From Diphasiastrum complanatum (lineage: Eukaryota; Streptophyta; Lycopodiopsida; Lycopodiales; Lycopodiaceae), in assembly GCA_029204225.1 (NCBI GenBank), contig CM055092.1:72054308-72118307 (forward strand): a DNA stretch of 64,000 bases, read 5' to 3'. The translations under genes and the position numbers were made by a program. Below, piece by piece: positions 10,980 through 22,596 of the stretch (positions within the stretch are counted from its first letter, which is position 1; every line of letters begins with the position of its first letter). The notes under the pieces are model-generated. The model had not been told where the DNA came from and made no database searches. It saw only the letters and a list, made by a program, of their open reading frames with translations.

Positions 10980-11855
10980 TGGAGCATGGTACATCGATAG
11001 TGGTGCCTCATCACATATGTGTTGTTATAAAGGACTTAAAATATCTATTTATACAACAAATGATCATGAATGCTCTATTGCAGGAATTGGCAATATTCCA
11101 TTAAAACTTGCTTCTTCTAAAGTTCTATCATTTCCAATGTTCTTTTTGTTCCTAATCTTACAAAGAACTTTATAAGTGTTGGAAAGTTGCTTGATTGTGG
11201 TTGTGATGTGAAATTCAATGCCAATACTTGCTTTATTAAGGAAGGTGATGAGATCCTAGATAATGGATCTAGATATGGTGGCATATTCAAGTTAAATTCT
11301 TATGAGAATTGCAATTTTTTGTGAAATTGCTTTTATGTCTAAGGAGGAGTTATGGAATAGGAGGTTGGGGCATCCCAACTATGAATCTATGCTTTCTATG
11401 ATCAAGAATGATAAGGCTATTGGCCTATCAAGATCACTTTCCAAAGATATCAAGCCATGTGAGGCTTGTGCTATTGCAAATCTTATAGAAAGCCATATCA
11501 AAAGTCTTTTATTAAGACTTCTCATCCTTTGGAATTAATTCACTCGGATGTTCATTTTTCTTCCTCAAAAAGTATTGGTAGTGCAACTTGTTTTGTTACC
11601 TTCATTGATGATTTTACAAGATATACTGGGTTGTATCTTCTTTCTTCAAAAGCTATGGTGTTTGAACACTTCCTACTTTTCAAAGCTTATGTTGAGAAAC
11701 AGTTCTCTTTCGAAGTTAAAGCTTTGAGATGTGATGGAGGAGGTGAATACATCTCCAACAAGTTCTATGATTATTGTGAGGTTGAAGGGATCAAGAGAGA
11801 GTTTTCTTGTGCTTATTTCCCATCTCAAAATGGGGTTGTTGAAAGGAAAAATTGA
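10980..11855 (+). pseudogene. Copia protease and integrase
   Basis: The aspartic protease box is WYIDSGASSHM at about 10987. The pre-integrase region is LWNRRLGHPNYESM (about 11352), then CEACAIA. The integrase core keeps HSDVH, RCDGGGEYIS and QNGVVERKN, so the three acidic catalytic positions remain. Frame changes at about 11165 and 11520 split it, and a stop follows VERKN at 11855. Integrase would insert element cDNA. Confidence 0.8.
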
Positions 11856-11929
11856 TCTCTATGTGAATGTGCTAAAGCAATCCGAGTTAAAGCATCTTTG
11901 TCTATTGAATATTGGGGAGAAGCAATTAA

Positions 11930-12540
11930 TTGTGCAATAGATTACCTCACAATACACTTGCAAAAAGATCACCATATGAAGTCTTATACAAGAAGAAACC
12001 TAAGGTTGATCACCTTAGAGTTTTTGAGTGTGCTTGCTTTGTTCATGTACCCTTGGAAACAACGAAAAGAGATGATCCAAATTCAATCAAAGGGATCATG
12101 GTTGGATACTCATCCAACAAGAAGACATACAGAATTTATGTTCCCTCTACCTCAACTACAATTGAGAGTAGAGATGATATTTTTCATGAGAATAAAAAAT
12201 ACATCTTTGATGAGGCCGAGATCAAAGATTCTCAAAAGGATTCTCCTATCATCACCCTTGAAGATTATCATGGAGAGATGGGGCCGAGATCAAAGATTCT
12301 CAAAAGGATTCTCCTATCATCACCCTTGAAGATTATCATGGAGAGATGGGGCCGAGAATTGAGGAGGAGTCACCTCGAGTCTTCTCACCAAGGAGATCAC
12401 AAAGGGAAAGATCTGAGCCTAAGAGGCTCTCGTATGGAGATAAAGGCAAACAAGTGAAATCAACTCCACTAATTATGCATATTTTATTTCACATGAAGAG
12501 CCAAAGGATGTACATGAAGCACTCAACTCAAAAGAATGGT
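11930..12540 (+). pseudogene. Copia integrase C-terminus and linker
   Basis: The frame beginning at 11930 reads NTLAKRSPYEVLYKKKP, then CFVHVP and GIMVGYSSNKKTYRIYVP, the C-terminal integrase region before RT. It meets the 68-bp tandem duplication at 12215-12350 and leaves frame there. Confidence 0.75.
12215..12356 (+). repeat. 68-bp tandem duplication inside pol
   Basis: The segment beginning gccgagatcaaagattctc occurs at 12215 and again at 12283, and gccgag recurs at 12351. Two head-to-tail copies with period 68, identical by eye. As 68 is not a multiple of three, it shifts the frame. Confidence 0.95.
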
Positions 12541-13626
12541 TTCTAGCCATGAAGGAGGAATATGATGCATTGATTGCCAACAAGACATGGGAGCTTGTGG
12601 ATCTTCCATCCAACAAGCGCACTATTGGTTGCAAATGGGTTTTTTGAGTCAAATATTGTCAAGATGGCACAAGCAACAAATATAAGACAAGACTTTGTGC
12701 AAAGAGCTTTGCTCAAGTTTATGGACTTGATTATGAGGAGACTTTTGCTCCAGTTGCAAAGATGGTATCAATTAGAATCATCATTTCTATTGCTTGTTTT
12801 TTCAAATGGCAAGTTTTTCAACTAGATGTCTCAAATGCCTTTTTAAATGGATATCTAGAAGAAGAAATTTATATGGAACAACTCCTTGGGTTCATCCAAG
12901 ACAAGACAAAAGTTTGCTTGCTCTTCAAAAGTCTCTACGGACTAAAGCAAGCACCAAGATCGTGGTATTCTCGACTTAACACTTTCCTTATCTCACTAGA
13001 TTCAATCTTAGTAACTATGATCCTTCCTTGTATATCAAGCTCTATGATAGTATAATTGTCATTCTTCTAATTTATATTGATGATATTATCCTAACAGGAA
13101 GAAGTATCAATTTTGTTGAAGAAACCAAAATTGCACTTGGAAGAGAATTCAAGATGCAAGATCTTGGAAAAATTCATTACATCTTACGATTAGAGATTGA
13201 CTTCCATAATGAGAAAGCTTTTGTTTGTCAATCCAAGTATGCTCTTTCAATATTGAAAAAATTTAATATGCTAGATTGTAAGAGTATTGATACTCCTATG
13301 GAGCAAATTGTAAAAGACCTAACAAAGGTGATGAAAGATCCTTTGTGGACATCACTCTTTTTAGGAGTCTTACAGGCTCCTTAATTTGGCTCACCATAAC
13401 CATGCCTGATGTGAGTTTTAGTGTTCATAAGTTGAGCCAAGCTATGCAAAATCCTACTATTCATCATTGGAAAATGGCCAAAAGAGTACTTAGGTACATA
13501 TCTTCAACCTATGATTATGGTTTGTTATACAAAAGTGAAGGTCTTTCTATTGTTGGCTATTCTGACTCGAATTTTGCTAGTGGGGAATGCCACCTCATGT
13601 GCCATGTGGTGGTAACTCAATCATAA
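12541..13626 (+). pseudogene. Copia reverse transcriptase and partial RNase H
   Basis: RVT_2-type RT: MKEEYDALIANKTWELVDLP at about 12549, a stop-interrupted block, then FQLDVSNAFLNGYLEEEIYM, LYGLKQAPRSWY, and the catalytic YIDD box in LIYIDDIILTG (about 13070-13100). RNase H begins as LTGSLIWLT and HWKMAKRVLRYI but stops after YSDSNFASG at about 13626. The missing half, with the CDNQ and FTKA blocks, is not found downstream. Confidence 0.85.
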
Positions 13627-13640
13627 TGTGAAAGGTTGGA

Positions 13641-14700
13641 GGACTCTCATTTTTCAATCTACAACATGGGCAACTACCTACATCGTCTTTTGGATTTCTT
13701 GCTCTTGGTATTATGATTCTTGGTATGATCAACATGTGGGGCCTATGGGATCATAGAGAATCGAACCTAGGTGGGTGAGCCAACCTCAAGCAGGATACTC
13801 CAACACACTGTGGGAAGATCGCTCTCACTAGTATGAAACTACTCTCATCACAACAATTTGATGTAATCTCATGTCCTTTCTCTCTCTCTCAATATCCTCC
13901 CATAGATAAGCAAATAAAAAGAAATCATGCACACCAATGAGGAGAAGACCACTCTCACACTTCTTCTATTGAAGCCAAATGAATGAATGAATATCTACAC
14001 AACGTAATTTGAACCTATTTATATTTTTAAGTGTAATTAGGAATGGGCCCCCTCCATCCTACTTAGTGATCTATGTCTTTAAATCTCAATGGTTATATTT
14101 CTAGTCCAACATAATCAATATGTCAAACCTATTAGACTACAAGGACTCTAAACTTGAATTTGAGCCCTTAAATTGCATTGTATAATAGTAAGTTTTATAA
14201 ATTTCTTCTAATCCTTTGGATCAAATTACAAGTGCACCAAGTAATAGTGACTTTACAAAGTATTTCTAGTCAATCTATGCAAAATTCCTTAAGTCTCCCA
14301 TAGGTTTTGGTATTGTTATTGATCTCCATTAAAATTTTGTAATCAATATTTTCAAAACACTAGAGATGTCTACAAATGTTGATATGAATTTACTGTAGAT
14401 ACCCTCAATTCATAAAATATTGGTATTAGACTAAATAATTTTTGAATTAGCTTACAAATCCTAATCACATTGGTCATGCAAGATATATAGTGTATCTAGA
14501 CATAGATGTCAAACATCGGACTCTGATTAAAAGTTGCAATCATTCTTTTACACAATGTTGAATTACTACCACTTAACAAATGTCCTTGACTCAATATTGT
14601 ATGGATCAATTTTTAATATCTTAAAGCCATGAGTTCTTTGTCATTTTGGCTTTCCTCTAGAACTTTAGCTTGAAAGAAATTGATGTGTCAAAAAAATGCA
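13641..14700. other. No gene seen; left flank of block A1
   Basis: AT-rich sequence without coding similarity. It meets block A1 abruptly at 14700/14701, where A2 continues with copia RNase H. Confidence 0.45.
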
Positions 14701-15560
14701 TTTGAGAGACAAAGGAGCAGTCTCGGGACCGTAAAGCTATCATGCTTTAAGAGGGAACTGAAGAAACAAAACGTTTCTAATTACAAAGCCTTGCTAGTTT
14801 TCAGCCCTCAGCCCAACGAAGACATTTTCAAACTCAAAGATCTGGAGACACGAAGCACGAAAAGTTTCGCGAACACAAAAGTCAAAGCAGACGAAGACAA
14901 ACGGTTCGCGAACACAAAAGTCAAAGCAGACAAAGATGAACGGTTCACGAACATGAAAGATTCACAAACGAGAATCTTTTGCGATCCAATACGAGAGAAG
15001 GCAAACGACCAAAACGAAACCAACGACGGAAACAAAACCTCCTCTTGCCTACACGCTCCAAAGAGTACCAACAAGATCATGCAAGTACCCAGAAGTACAG
15101 ATATCTGATCTGATGGTATGACGTCAGTAGATACATTTTAGATCATGGCTAATCTGCCACTCTTGTAATTTCTTGATTAGTTGTAGATGCTTAATCACTC
15201 TAATCTCAGATTTACATAGAGTGACCGTACCTACTGGATGATACTTGACATATAGATCAACAGAATACACATACAGTGTAATGAAGTAGTCTGATGCTAG
15301 GAAGCAATCAAGATGAAATACAAACAACAAGTCCGCCTGCGTGCGAGATCCATAGAGATCCAACTGTCTGCTAGTAAAGCGAGATGATTACTCATGAGGA
15401 CACCGTGTTTCTCCCACGCCAATGCACTGCGTGGATTTGCACGCAGTGCCTGAAAAAAATAGAGGAAGATCAATATAGATAATTTCTCCTGTTGTGTCAG
15501 ATCTCGAATGCAAATGCTTCTGTTGTTAATCGTGTGTCTGAGTTTTCTTATTCATTTTAA
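14701..15560 (+). mobile_element. Copia-1 3' end and LTR (A1 copy)
   Basis: It starts in the last codons of the polyprotein (FERQRSSLGTVKLSCFKREL). A polypurine tract ttaagaggga (14746-14755) and an LTR beginning near 14759 follow. An open frame runs on to 15108 through the 39-bp repeats, probably fortuitous. The LTR distal end is unresolved. Confidence 0.6.
14867..14961 (+). repeat. 39-bp tandem repeat in LTR U3 (A1)
   Basis: Units start at 14867, 14906 and, partially, 14945, each with (g)cgaacac...gtcaaagcaga. As 39 = 13 codons, the frame stays open. Confidence 0.85.
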
Positions 15561-15789
15561 TTCCGCACCTTGGTTGAAACTATGTTGAATGCTGCATTAA
15601 TTTTATAAACATAGATCAGCAGAGCCTGACTACATTCTGGAGGATTGTAGGAGTGATGCCGCTGGCAGTGTTCCAACGATCACATCTAAACTCCATTCGA
15701 ATCGGAACAGAGGATTGTGGTTCTTTCGCGAAAGCCTCATGACTGCGAAATCCAAATCGCAATACACAAATCTTATTCTCATCAAGATG

Positions 15790-17021
15790 TATTGTCCATT
15801 TGCAGAATTAGAGGCTCGTTGGTGGCTTCATCCAGTCCGTCAAGGAATTGTCTGAACCATGTAATCTTGTTGGCCATCTTGGCGATTGTGACATATTTTG
15901 CTTTGTAGGATGACTGAGCGGTGATGGTCTGCTTCTTGATGACCCAAAAAATGGATGCCTTTGCTGCAATGGCGCACCCTCCTGAGACACTTTTACAGTC
16001 ATCTTTGAGTGATGCTCAACTTGCATCGTTGTAGGAGTGCAATTGGAATCCAACATCACGTGAGTAACATAGCTTGAAATCCTTTGCTTTCTAAAGGTAC
16101 TGTAGGATTTGCTTTACAATCTTCCAGTGCATAGGACCTAGGTTCACGTTGAATTGGCTCATCCTAAACACGGCATAAGCAATGTCGGGGTGCGTGGTAT
16201 CTGCTAGATACATCAGTGATCCAATTAGCCTCCTGTAAGACATGTGTTTCATGGCTTCCTTCTCTTTGTCGATTTTTGGACTATCTTTGTTTGTCAGAAT
16301 TGTTCCTGCAAGCATTGGAGTGTTGGCTGCTTTACAATCTATCATCTCAAAATGACTATCTTTGTTTGTCAGAATTGTTCCTACAAGCATTGGGGTGTTG
16401 GCTGCTTTGCAAGCTATCATCTCGAAATCATCTAGGATCTTCAAGATGTACCTGGACTGATGAATGTATAGCTTCATCATAGTCATGGTTGATTTGCAAG
16501 CCTAGGTAGCATCTGGATTGTCCTAGGTCTGTTATCTCAAAATGTTTCGAGATGTCGCTCTTCACTTTGGCAATCAGCTCTTCGCTTCTACACAAAATCA
16601 ATGTGTCATCCATGTAGACATCAATGATTATGATCTCTCCGTTTGTGACCTTTAAATAAGCATTACAATTGGCTATCAGTGGTTCAAACCCCAAGGATCG
16701 TAAAGCATGATCCTTCTTCTTTTACCATTGTCACGCAGACTGCTTCAAACCATAGATGCTTTTGTGCATTCGGCAGGCATAGGGGGCAAGTGATTTGCAA
16801 ATGTAACCGGGAGGTTGGTCCATCTAGATGTCTTCATCTAATTTGCCATGTAAGAATGCGATTTTCTCATCAACTATATGAATCTTGAGGTTGTAAGCAG
16901 CTTCATATGCAAACAGTAAATGTAGGGACTCATGCTTGACTACTAGAGAGAAGGTCTCAGTGTAATCAATATCATACTTTTGAGAGAAATTCTTCGCTAC
17001 AAGTCTAGCTTTGTATCTCAA
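15790..17021 (-). pseudogene. Copia-2 RT and RNase H (A1)
   Basis: The N-terminal RT is at 17021-16824 (MRYKARLVAKNFSQKYDIDY). The palm is at 16694-16428 with the catalytic box VYMDDTLIL (Y-M-D-D, aspartates kept). The thumb/RNase H is at 16486-16091 (LIGSLMYLADTTHPDIAYA, HWKIVKQILQYL). RNase H continues, broken, to 15793. The pieces are separated by frameshifts. A 75-bp in-frame duplication inside the thumb is unique to this copy. Confidence 0.8.
16281..16430 (-). repeat. 75-bp in-frame tandem duplication (A1 only)
   Basis: ctatctttgtttgtcag occurs at 16281 and 16356 and the two units differ at a few bases. They duplicate 25 residues (CKAANTPML...TNKDS). A2 has a single unit. Confidence 0.9.
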
Positions 17022-17442
17022 TATATTTCAATTCGGTCCATACTTCAATTTGTATACCCATTTGCATTTCATCATTTTTTGCTTATCTGGTACTGGTTGT
17101 AGCGTCCATACCTTGTTCTTCTTCATGGATTTGATCTCCTCGTTCATGGCTTCCACCCATTTGGATTGTCGATGGCTTCCTCAAAGGTTTGAAATTCGCC
17201 GTTGAATCCGCAGAATTCTTCAGATGTCAAAGCTGAGTTGTTTGGCATGAATATGGCTGGCGCTCTTCATTCTCTTGTCGATCTTCTGGGAGAATCATTG
17301 GCTACTGCAATGTCTTTGCCTCTGTCTCTTCGACTAGGTGTTGAACCATTGTGGTTTACTAACATTCTAGATGTAGGCAGATTTGCTGTCCTTTCTTTGT
17401 CTGATTTGTAGCTCAGCTGATGTGGGATCTGAACATCTTCGT

Positions 17443-18400
17443 CTAAGTCTTCAGGATCTGCTCTCTTTGAGAGGTTGGTAGGTCATAGTATCGCTTTCCT
17501 AAGACTTTGTAGCTGACAGAATCATCATTGGCAATTGTTCTCATTTCATCAAACTTGACATCTCTGACGGTCTTTACTTCGTTGGTCTCTGGCATGTAGA
17601 TCCTATAGTATGACGAATGATTGTTGTCATACCCGATGAGGTATCCTTGTTTGACTTTCGCATCGAGCTTCTTTTGAAGCTTATCTGAAATGTGTGCATA
17701 AGCTACACAGCCAAAAATCCGAATGTGCGTTAGATTGGGCTTTCTACCCCACCATAGTTCGTGTGGTGTCGTGTGAGGAACACCTGATTTGTCGATCATG
17801 TTCTGGATGTAGACGGTTGTAGCTACTGCTTTAGCCCACAACACTCTTAGTGCTTTCGAATAGGCCATCATACACCTTGCGGCTTCCATGAGGGTCCTAT
17901 TTTTCCTTTCAGCAACATCGTTGTGTTGTGGTGTGTAGGAAGCAGTCCTTGTATGAAGAACTCCACGACTGTTGCAGAAGCCAACAAAGCAATTCAAGAT
18001 GTACTCTCTGCCATGATTAGTTTTGATCTATTTGACTTTGCTTCCTGTACTTTTTTATGTCCAGTTCATGTATTCTATGAACTTGTCAAGTGCTTCCGAC
18101 TTGTTATCTATGAAGTAGATTGTTATAGTCATCGATGAAGGTGATATAGTATTTTGAGCCTCCTACTGAGATCACGTCGAAGGTTCCGCAGATGCCCAAA
18201 TGTACTAGCTCCAGAAGCTTTGTTGTTCTAAAAGAGTCCCTTGTAAAGGGAGTATGAGACATCTTCCCCTTCATGCACGCATCATAGAATGTTGAGTTGA
18301 TTGCACTGCTAATGTTTACTCATGTGATCGCTCCATGATGGTTTGCCTGATACAGGGCCATTGGGTTCATGTGGCATAGTCTCCTGTGCCATAGAACATC
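17443..18400 (-). pseudogene. Copia-2 pre-integrase and integrase (A1)
   Basis: On the minus strand LWHRRLCHMNPMALYQA (about 18395-18345) begins the pre-integrase, then ITFIDDYN near 18140. The long open frame 17997-17443 (184 codons) holds QHNDVAERKNRTLMEAA, WWGRKPNLTHIRIFGCVAYA and YLIGYDNNHSSYYRIYMP. The usual QNGVAERKN has become QHNDVAERKN, but the catalytic Glu is present. It ends in the integrase-RT linker. Confidence 0.8.
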
Positions 18401-18420
18401 TGTAGATTCATGGGCTTGGT

Positions 18421-19182
18421 GTGTTTGATCTGTTGGTAGGTGCACCTTCAGATGGTACAATTGATGACTACAGCCGGATGACAACGATCTATTATTTGAA
18501 GAAAAAATTTGAAGTGTTTGATTCTTTCAAGAAGTTTGTGGCATTCGTAGAAAGACACACCTCAAAGAAGATTCAAATCATCAGGTCTAATTTTGGAGGT
18601 GAGTACAAGAGCACAAAATTTTCAAGATTCTGCCAAGAACAAGGAATAGAACATCAATTCACTCCTGCGTACACACTCGAATATAATGGTGTCACAGAAA
18701 GAAGAAACATGACACTAGTCGAAGGAGCTAGATGCATGATGGCACAAGCTCGATTGCCGAGTCAATTTTGGACTGAGGCAATAGCTGAAGTGGTACACCT
18801 ACAGAACAAAACAACAACGACAACCTTGGAAAACAAAACACCATACGAAATGTGGACAGGTAGAAAGCTTGATCTATCATATGTGCATGTATTTAGATGT
18901 GAAGCATACAAGCACATACCAAAGGAACAAATAAGCAAGCTCGACGAAAAGTCGGAGCAGACAATCATGGTTGGATACTGGAACGAATCACAAGTTTACT
19001 GACTCTACAACCCAACCACAAAGAAAGTTGTGTCGAGTAGAGATGTGAAGTTTGACAAGTCCACATTCCCTGGATTGAAAGAAGAAAAGGGGCATGAGAT
19101 CTTCAAACTACTGCCGATTCAAGAGGGAGATCCCCTAATGATAGGAAATTCCTTGATGCAAATCAAGAAAACGAAGAGTTAA
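18421..19182 (+). pseudogene. Copia-3 integrase (A1)
   Basis: The frame 18421-19002 reads DDYSRMTTIYYLKKKFEVF, then IRSNFGGEYKST (the second catalytic Asp is Asn in this copy; A2 has IRSDFGGEY), then YNGVTERRN and WTEAIAEVVHLQN. A stop at 19002 precedes LYNPTTKKVVSSRDVKF. It is cut at its 5' end by the copia-2 junction and at its 3' end by the RT deletion at about 19182. Confidence 0.8.
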
Positions 19183-20089
19183 ATTTCTAAAAGTTATGAA
19201 ATCACAGATCTAGGAGAAGCAACAAAATGCCTTGGACTAGAAATCAGAAGAAATTGAATGAGAAGAGAAATGCATCTGAGCCAGTTAGAGTACACCCAAA
19301 AAGTACTGAAGCAGTACTGAATGATGGACTGCAAAGAAAGAGCCACACCAATGATAGTTGGACCCAGACTCTGAAACAGGATTGCCTGAATACAGATGAG
19401 GAGAGACAAAGAATGGAAGGTATACCCTACCAAAACCTTATCGGTAGTCTAATTACCTCACAATATGTACCAGACCCAATTTGGCCTTCTCTGTCTATGC
19501 TTTAAGCCAATTCTCTTCGAATCTTGGCATGGCACATTGGCAAATGGCAAAACAAATTTTGCAATATATGAAGGGTACTCAAAACATGGTATTAACCTAC
19601 AAAGCAGACAAAGGCAAAGGATTTGAGCTGCAACACTACAGTGATGCAAGTTGGGCAAGATGCAAAGACGACATCAAATCCATGACAGGAGGATGCTGGA
19701 TTGCGTGCGGAGCAGCAATCAGCTGGACATGCAAGAAACAAACCTTGGTGGCTCAATCCTCATGCAAAGCTGAATATGTCGCAGCTTCAAAGATGGTGAA
19801 CGAGGTACTATGGTTGCAGATGATGTTGACACAGAGAGAACCATGCACGATGATGATAGATTTTCAAAGTCTGTCCCAGGATCCTATTTTTCATTCAAAG
19901 ACAAAACATATACCTCTGAAGTACCATCATATTTGAGACTTGATCTCGAAAGGAGAGCTCAAGGTTCAGTACATAAAATCTGAAGACATTATTGCAGATT
20001 TGCTCACGAAGCCGCTCGACAAACCACTCTTCGCAAGGCAAAGAAAAAAATTGGATTACATATACAAAGTTGCAAGGTTCAAGAGGGAG
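18421..20089 (+). mobile_element. Copia-3 internal fragment lacking RT core (A1)
   Basis: It starts within the integrase core, continues to the integrase C-terminus, then jumps to the end of RT and RNase H, then to the LTR at 20090. The RT N-terminus and YVDD box are absent. Confidence 0.8.
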
Positions 20090-20104
20090 TGTCAGAAATT
20101 GTGA
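19183..20104 (+). pseudogene. Copia-3 RT tail and RNase H (A1)
   Basis: It begins ISKSYEITDLGEATKCLGLEI, the block after the missing YVDD motif. Then comes YALSQFSSNLGMAHWQMAKQ, YSDASWARCKDD and KQTLVAQSSCKAEYVAASK. The tail is DPIFHSKTKHIPLKYHHI and ADLLTKPLDKPLFARQRK. A 1-bp deletion near 19456 and a 15-bp deletion near 19825 distinguish it from A2. The last codons run into the LTR. Confidence 0.8.
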
Positions 20105-20706
20105 ACTCCTGCAGCTTTGTCACGAAGGTGACGAAGCAAAACGAAACAAAATGAAGCGAAGGGCAAACATGCCCTGAAGATTGAAAGAAAAGTGTTTGAG
20201 ATTCGGCCCGCCGACGACTAGCAGGTGACGAAACACACCAGAGGAAGACACAAAACGAAAGAAAACAATTCGCGCTGCCAACTGGCAGCTCGACGAACGT
20301 AGTGTAATGTACTTCATGCTTAGCTAAAACAGACAATGATAACAGAGAATAACTAACTAGTTGATTAGCATTAACCTGTCTTGTAATTCTCTGATAAACT
20401 ATCTTATAAACTCCACACAATGGAGATAAATACGCATTTTTGATCAACAAGAAATACGAGACGATAGAGAACGAAAAATATAGAAGAGGGAAGAGTTGTG
20501 CATGAAAGTCTGCCAACGAGCAGAACACAACAACTGAGGTGAGCATTAGGCCACCAACGAGCGAGACACTGAATGACTCATCCAAAAAAGTAAAACAAAA
20601 AATAAAGTTGTTCTCTTCTCCACCTCATCGTTTGCGTCGTCTTCTCGATTAATTCTGTCATGATCTGTGATTTGTAGCCGCTTGCTTAGGATCTTGAAAA
20701 TAAAAC
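20090..20706 (+). mobile_element. Copia-3 3' LTR (A1)
   Basis: The polypurine tract aagagggag (20081-20089) precedes tgtcagaaattg. A TATA-like cttataaac lies at about 20404. The end near 20706 is approximate. No 5' LTR is present. Confidence 0.65.
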
Positions 20707-20848
20707 AGAAACAAAAAGCCAAATCTGCTACAGAGCTATTGACCTCCTATTCTTGCATTGAAGTAGTCATTCACCATGCATGTGCTCCTATGTCCAATTA
20801 TAGGTCTGGGCCCTCATATGATTATACTTGATACGACCACATCCAGAG

Positions 20849-21643
20849 CTACGTAGCATAACTAATAACCACATACCATTGGAGTGACCGACTGTCTACG
20901 TCAGAAATTATTCTAATTCCCTTGTACAGGACATGGACATAACATTCTTTCCCCCTTGAACCACTTCTATCTCTAGAAGTGAAACCTAGGGAATTCTTTT
21001 TTATGCTTTCAATCCACTCCCATGAATCATCATCCTCAGTCCGTCCCTTCCACCTAATCAAGCACTTAGAGATAGAATGATTTCTCAATTGTTTATCCTT
21101 GGTTCTGAGTACTTTTTCAGATTCCAAATGAACACTAAGTGATAAGTCCTCCAAATGGGTAAGATCTTCCTTTGAACCAACTACATCACCTTCATGTAAA
21201 CTTAATTTTAGACAGCTTACATGAAACACAGGGTGAGCTGTAGTCTTATTCTGAAGATCTAGTTTGTAAGCTAAAGAACCAAGAATTTTCTTTATAATCC
21301 GAAACGGTCCACAATATTTGGTAGACAATCTATAATGCTTCCCCATACGCATAGTCTTAGAATCCTTAGGTATTCTAAGATATACCCAATCATCAACTTT
21401 AAAATCTCTGGGAGACCTCTTAAGATTGGCATAGTGCTTAGCTCTATCCTGAGCACTCCGGATACAATCACGGGCCACTTGCAACATTTCATGCATAACA
21501 TGCAAGAAATATGCAACTTTCTGGATCTTAACAGACTTCGTCTCCACATTTGTTGGAGATCTAGGTTGAAAACCGTACATCAGCATAAACAGACTATAAC
21601 CAATAGCAGAATGTTTCCTACTATTATAAACAAACTCAATCAC
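20849..21643 (-). pseudogene. Gypsy integrase C-terminus with chromodomain (A1)
   Basis: The 264-codon frame starts MIEFVYNSRKHSAIGYS, then AYKLDLQNKTTAHPVFHVSC, then a chromodomain-like end with CLIRWKGRTEDDDSWEW. Chromodomains on gypsy integrases (chromoviruses) are known to guide insertion into heterochromatin. The frame is open although the upstream integrase core has stops, so it is a remnant. Confidence 0.8.
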
Positions 21644-22596
21644 ATGAATGTAATCTTCCCACTAAGATTGTCTGTGAGACACATATGTTCTCAACAAATC
21701 CTCCATAGTCTGATTAGTTCTCTCAGTCTAGCCATCTGATTTAGGATGATCAGAAGAACTAAAACTGAACGAGGTTTCTAGCTTATGAAATATAGATGTG
21801 ACCAAAAGTGACATGTAAATTTAGGATCTCTATCACTAACTATATCACTTGGCAGTCCATAAAGCCTAAATAATCTTTCCACAAAGATCTGGGCTAAATC
21901 CAAAGTCTTAGTAGGTTGACTTGACTGGTATAAAAGTAGCTAACTTTGTCAACCTATCCACCACAACCCAAATAGAATCATTTTGGCGTTGGGTCCTTGG
22001 AAGTCCACAACCACAAAATCCATTGATATACTTTTCCATCGTTTATGAGGGACATCTAGGGAATGTAACAACCCTTCAGTCTTCAAGCGTTCAGCCTTGG
22101 CTAACTGACAAGGTCTACACTTAACCACATAAGACTCGACAAATGGCTTGAGTTTCGGCCAACAAAACTCTCTTCTGACCAAGTCCAAAGTCCTGTGTAT
22201 ACCCGGATGACTTGCATAGGGAACGTCATGACACTCATAAAGAATCCTCTTCTTTAATTCATCATTCGCTGGTACACAAATTTTCCCATTCCGAAGTAGT
22301 AAACCACCTCGGATAGAGAAATGTTCTGCTATCTTCTTATCTTTCTTAGGAACCTGAGACTTCTGTGAGTAAATCTCTATTCCATTCTCATTTTTTTTTG
22401 TCTCCACCATCTTCCAAATGGGACCAAAATGAGAGTCCGATTCATACTCTCCTCTCAGTGATAGATATAGATAAGTGGAAATTTGGGTGAATGAAAGTTC
22501 ATTTAGTTCACCAATCCGACTAAGTGCATCTGCAATTTTGGTTAGAGCTGCCCTTGATATATCAGATCTCATGATCAAATTCCTGAATAAGCTCAA
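21644..22596 (-). pseudogene. Gypsy integrase H2C2 and core (A1)
   Basis: The frame 22596-21949 includes the HHCC zinc motif (HPGIHRTLDLVRREFCWP, CRPCQLAKAERLK) and MDFVVVDFQGP. The core continues in broken frames to 21644 with SDRDPKF and TERTNQTMEDLL, so all three acidic residues can be found. CAG-to-TAG type stops interrupt it before TERTNQ and before WEDYI. Confidence 0.75.

Larger units (their letters stand above)
9543..13640 (+). mobile_element. Degenerate Ty1/copia element body
   Basis: Gag, protease, integrase, RT and RNase H follow in the copia order (integrase before RT). At least four frameshifts and stops plus a 68-bp tandem duplication disable it. Coding similarity stops within RNase H at about 13626 and no 3' LTR follows, so the 3' end has been deleted or replaced. 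Confidence 0.85.
15790..18400 (-). mobile_element. Copia-2 internal fragment (minus, A1 copy)
   Basis: From right to left on the minus strand: pre-integrase, integrase, RT, RNase H up to the QMDN box, where similarity ends near 15793. It has no LTRs of its own and is cut at both ends. At its right end it meets copia-3 head to head inside the integrase region. Confidence 0.8.

Noticed and set aside
14680-15108. 142-codon ORF as an independent gene
   Set aside because: It begins in the tail of the copia polyprotein and continues through LTR U3 repeats; openness comes from the 39-bp period.
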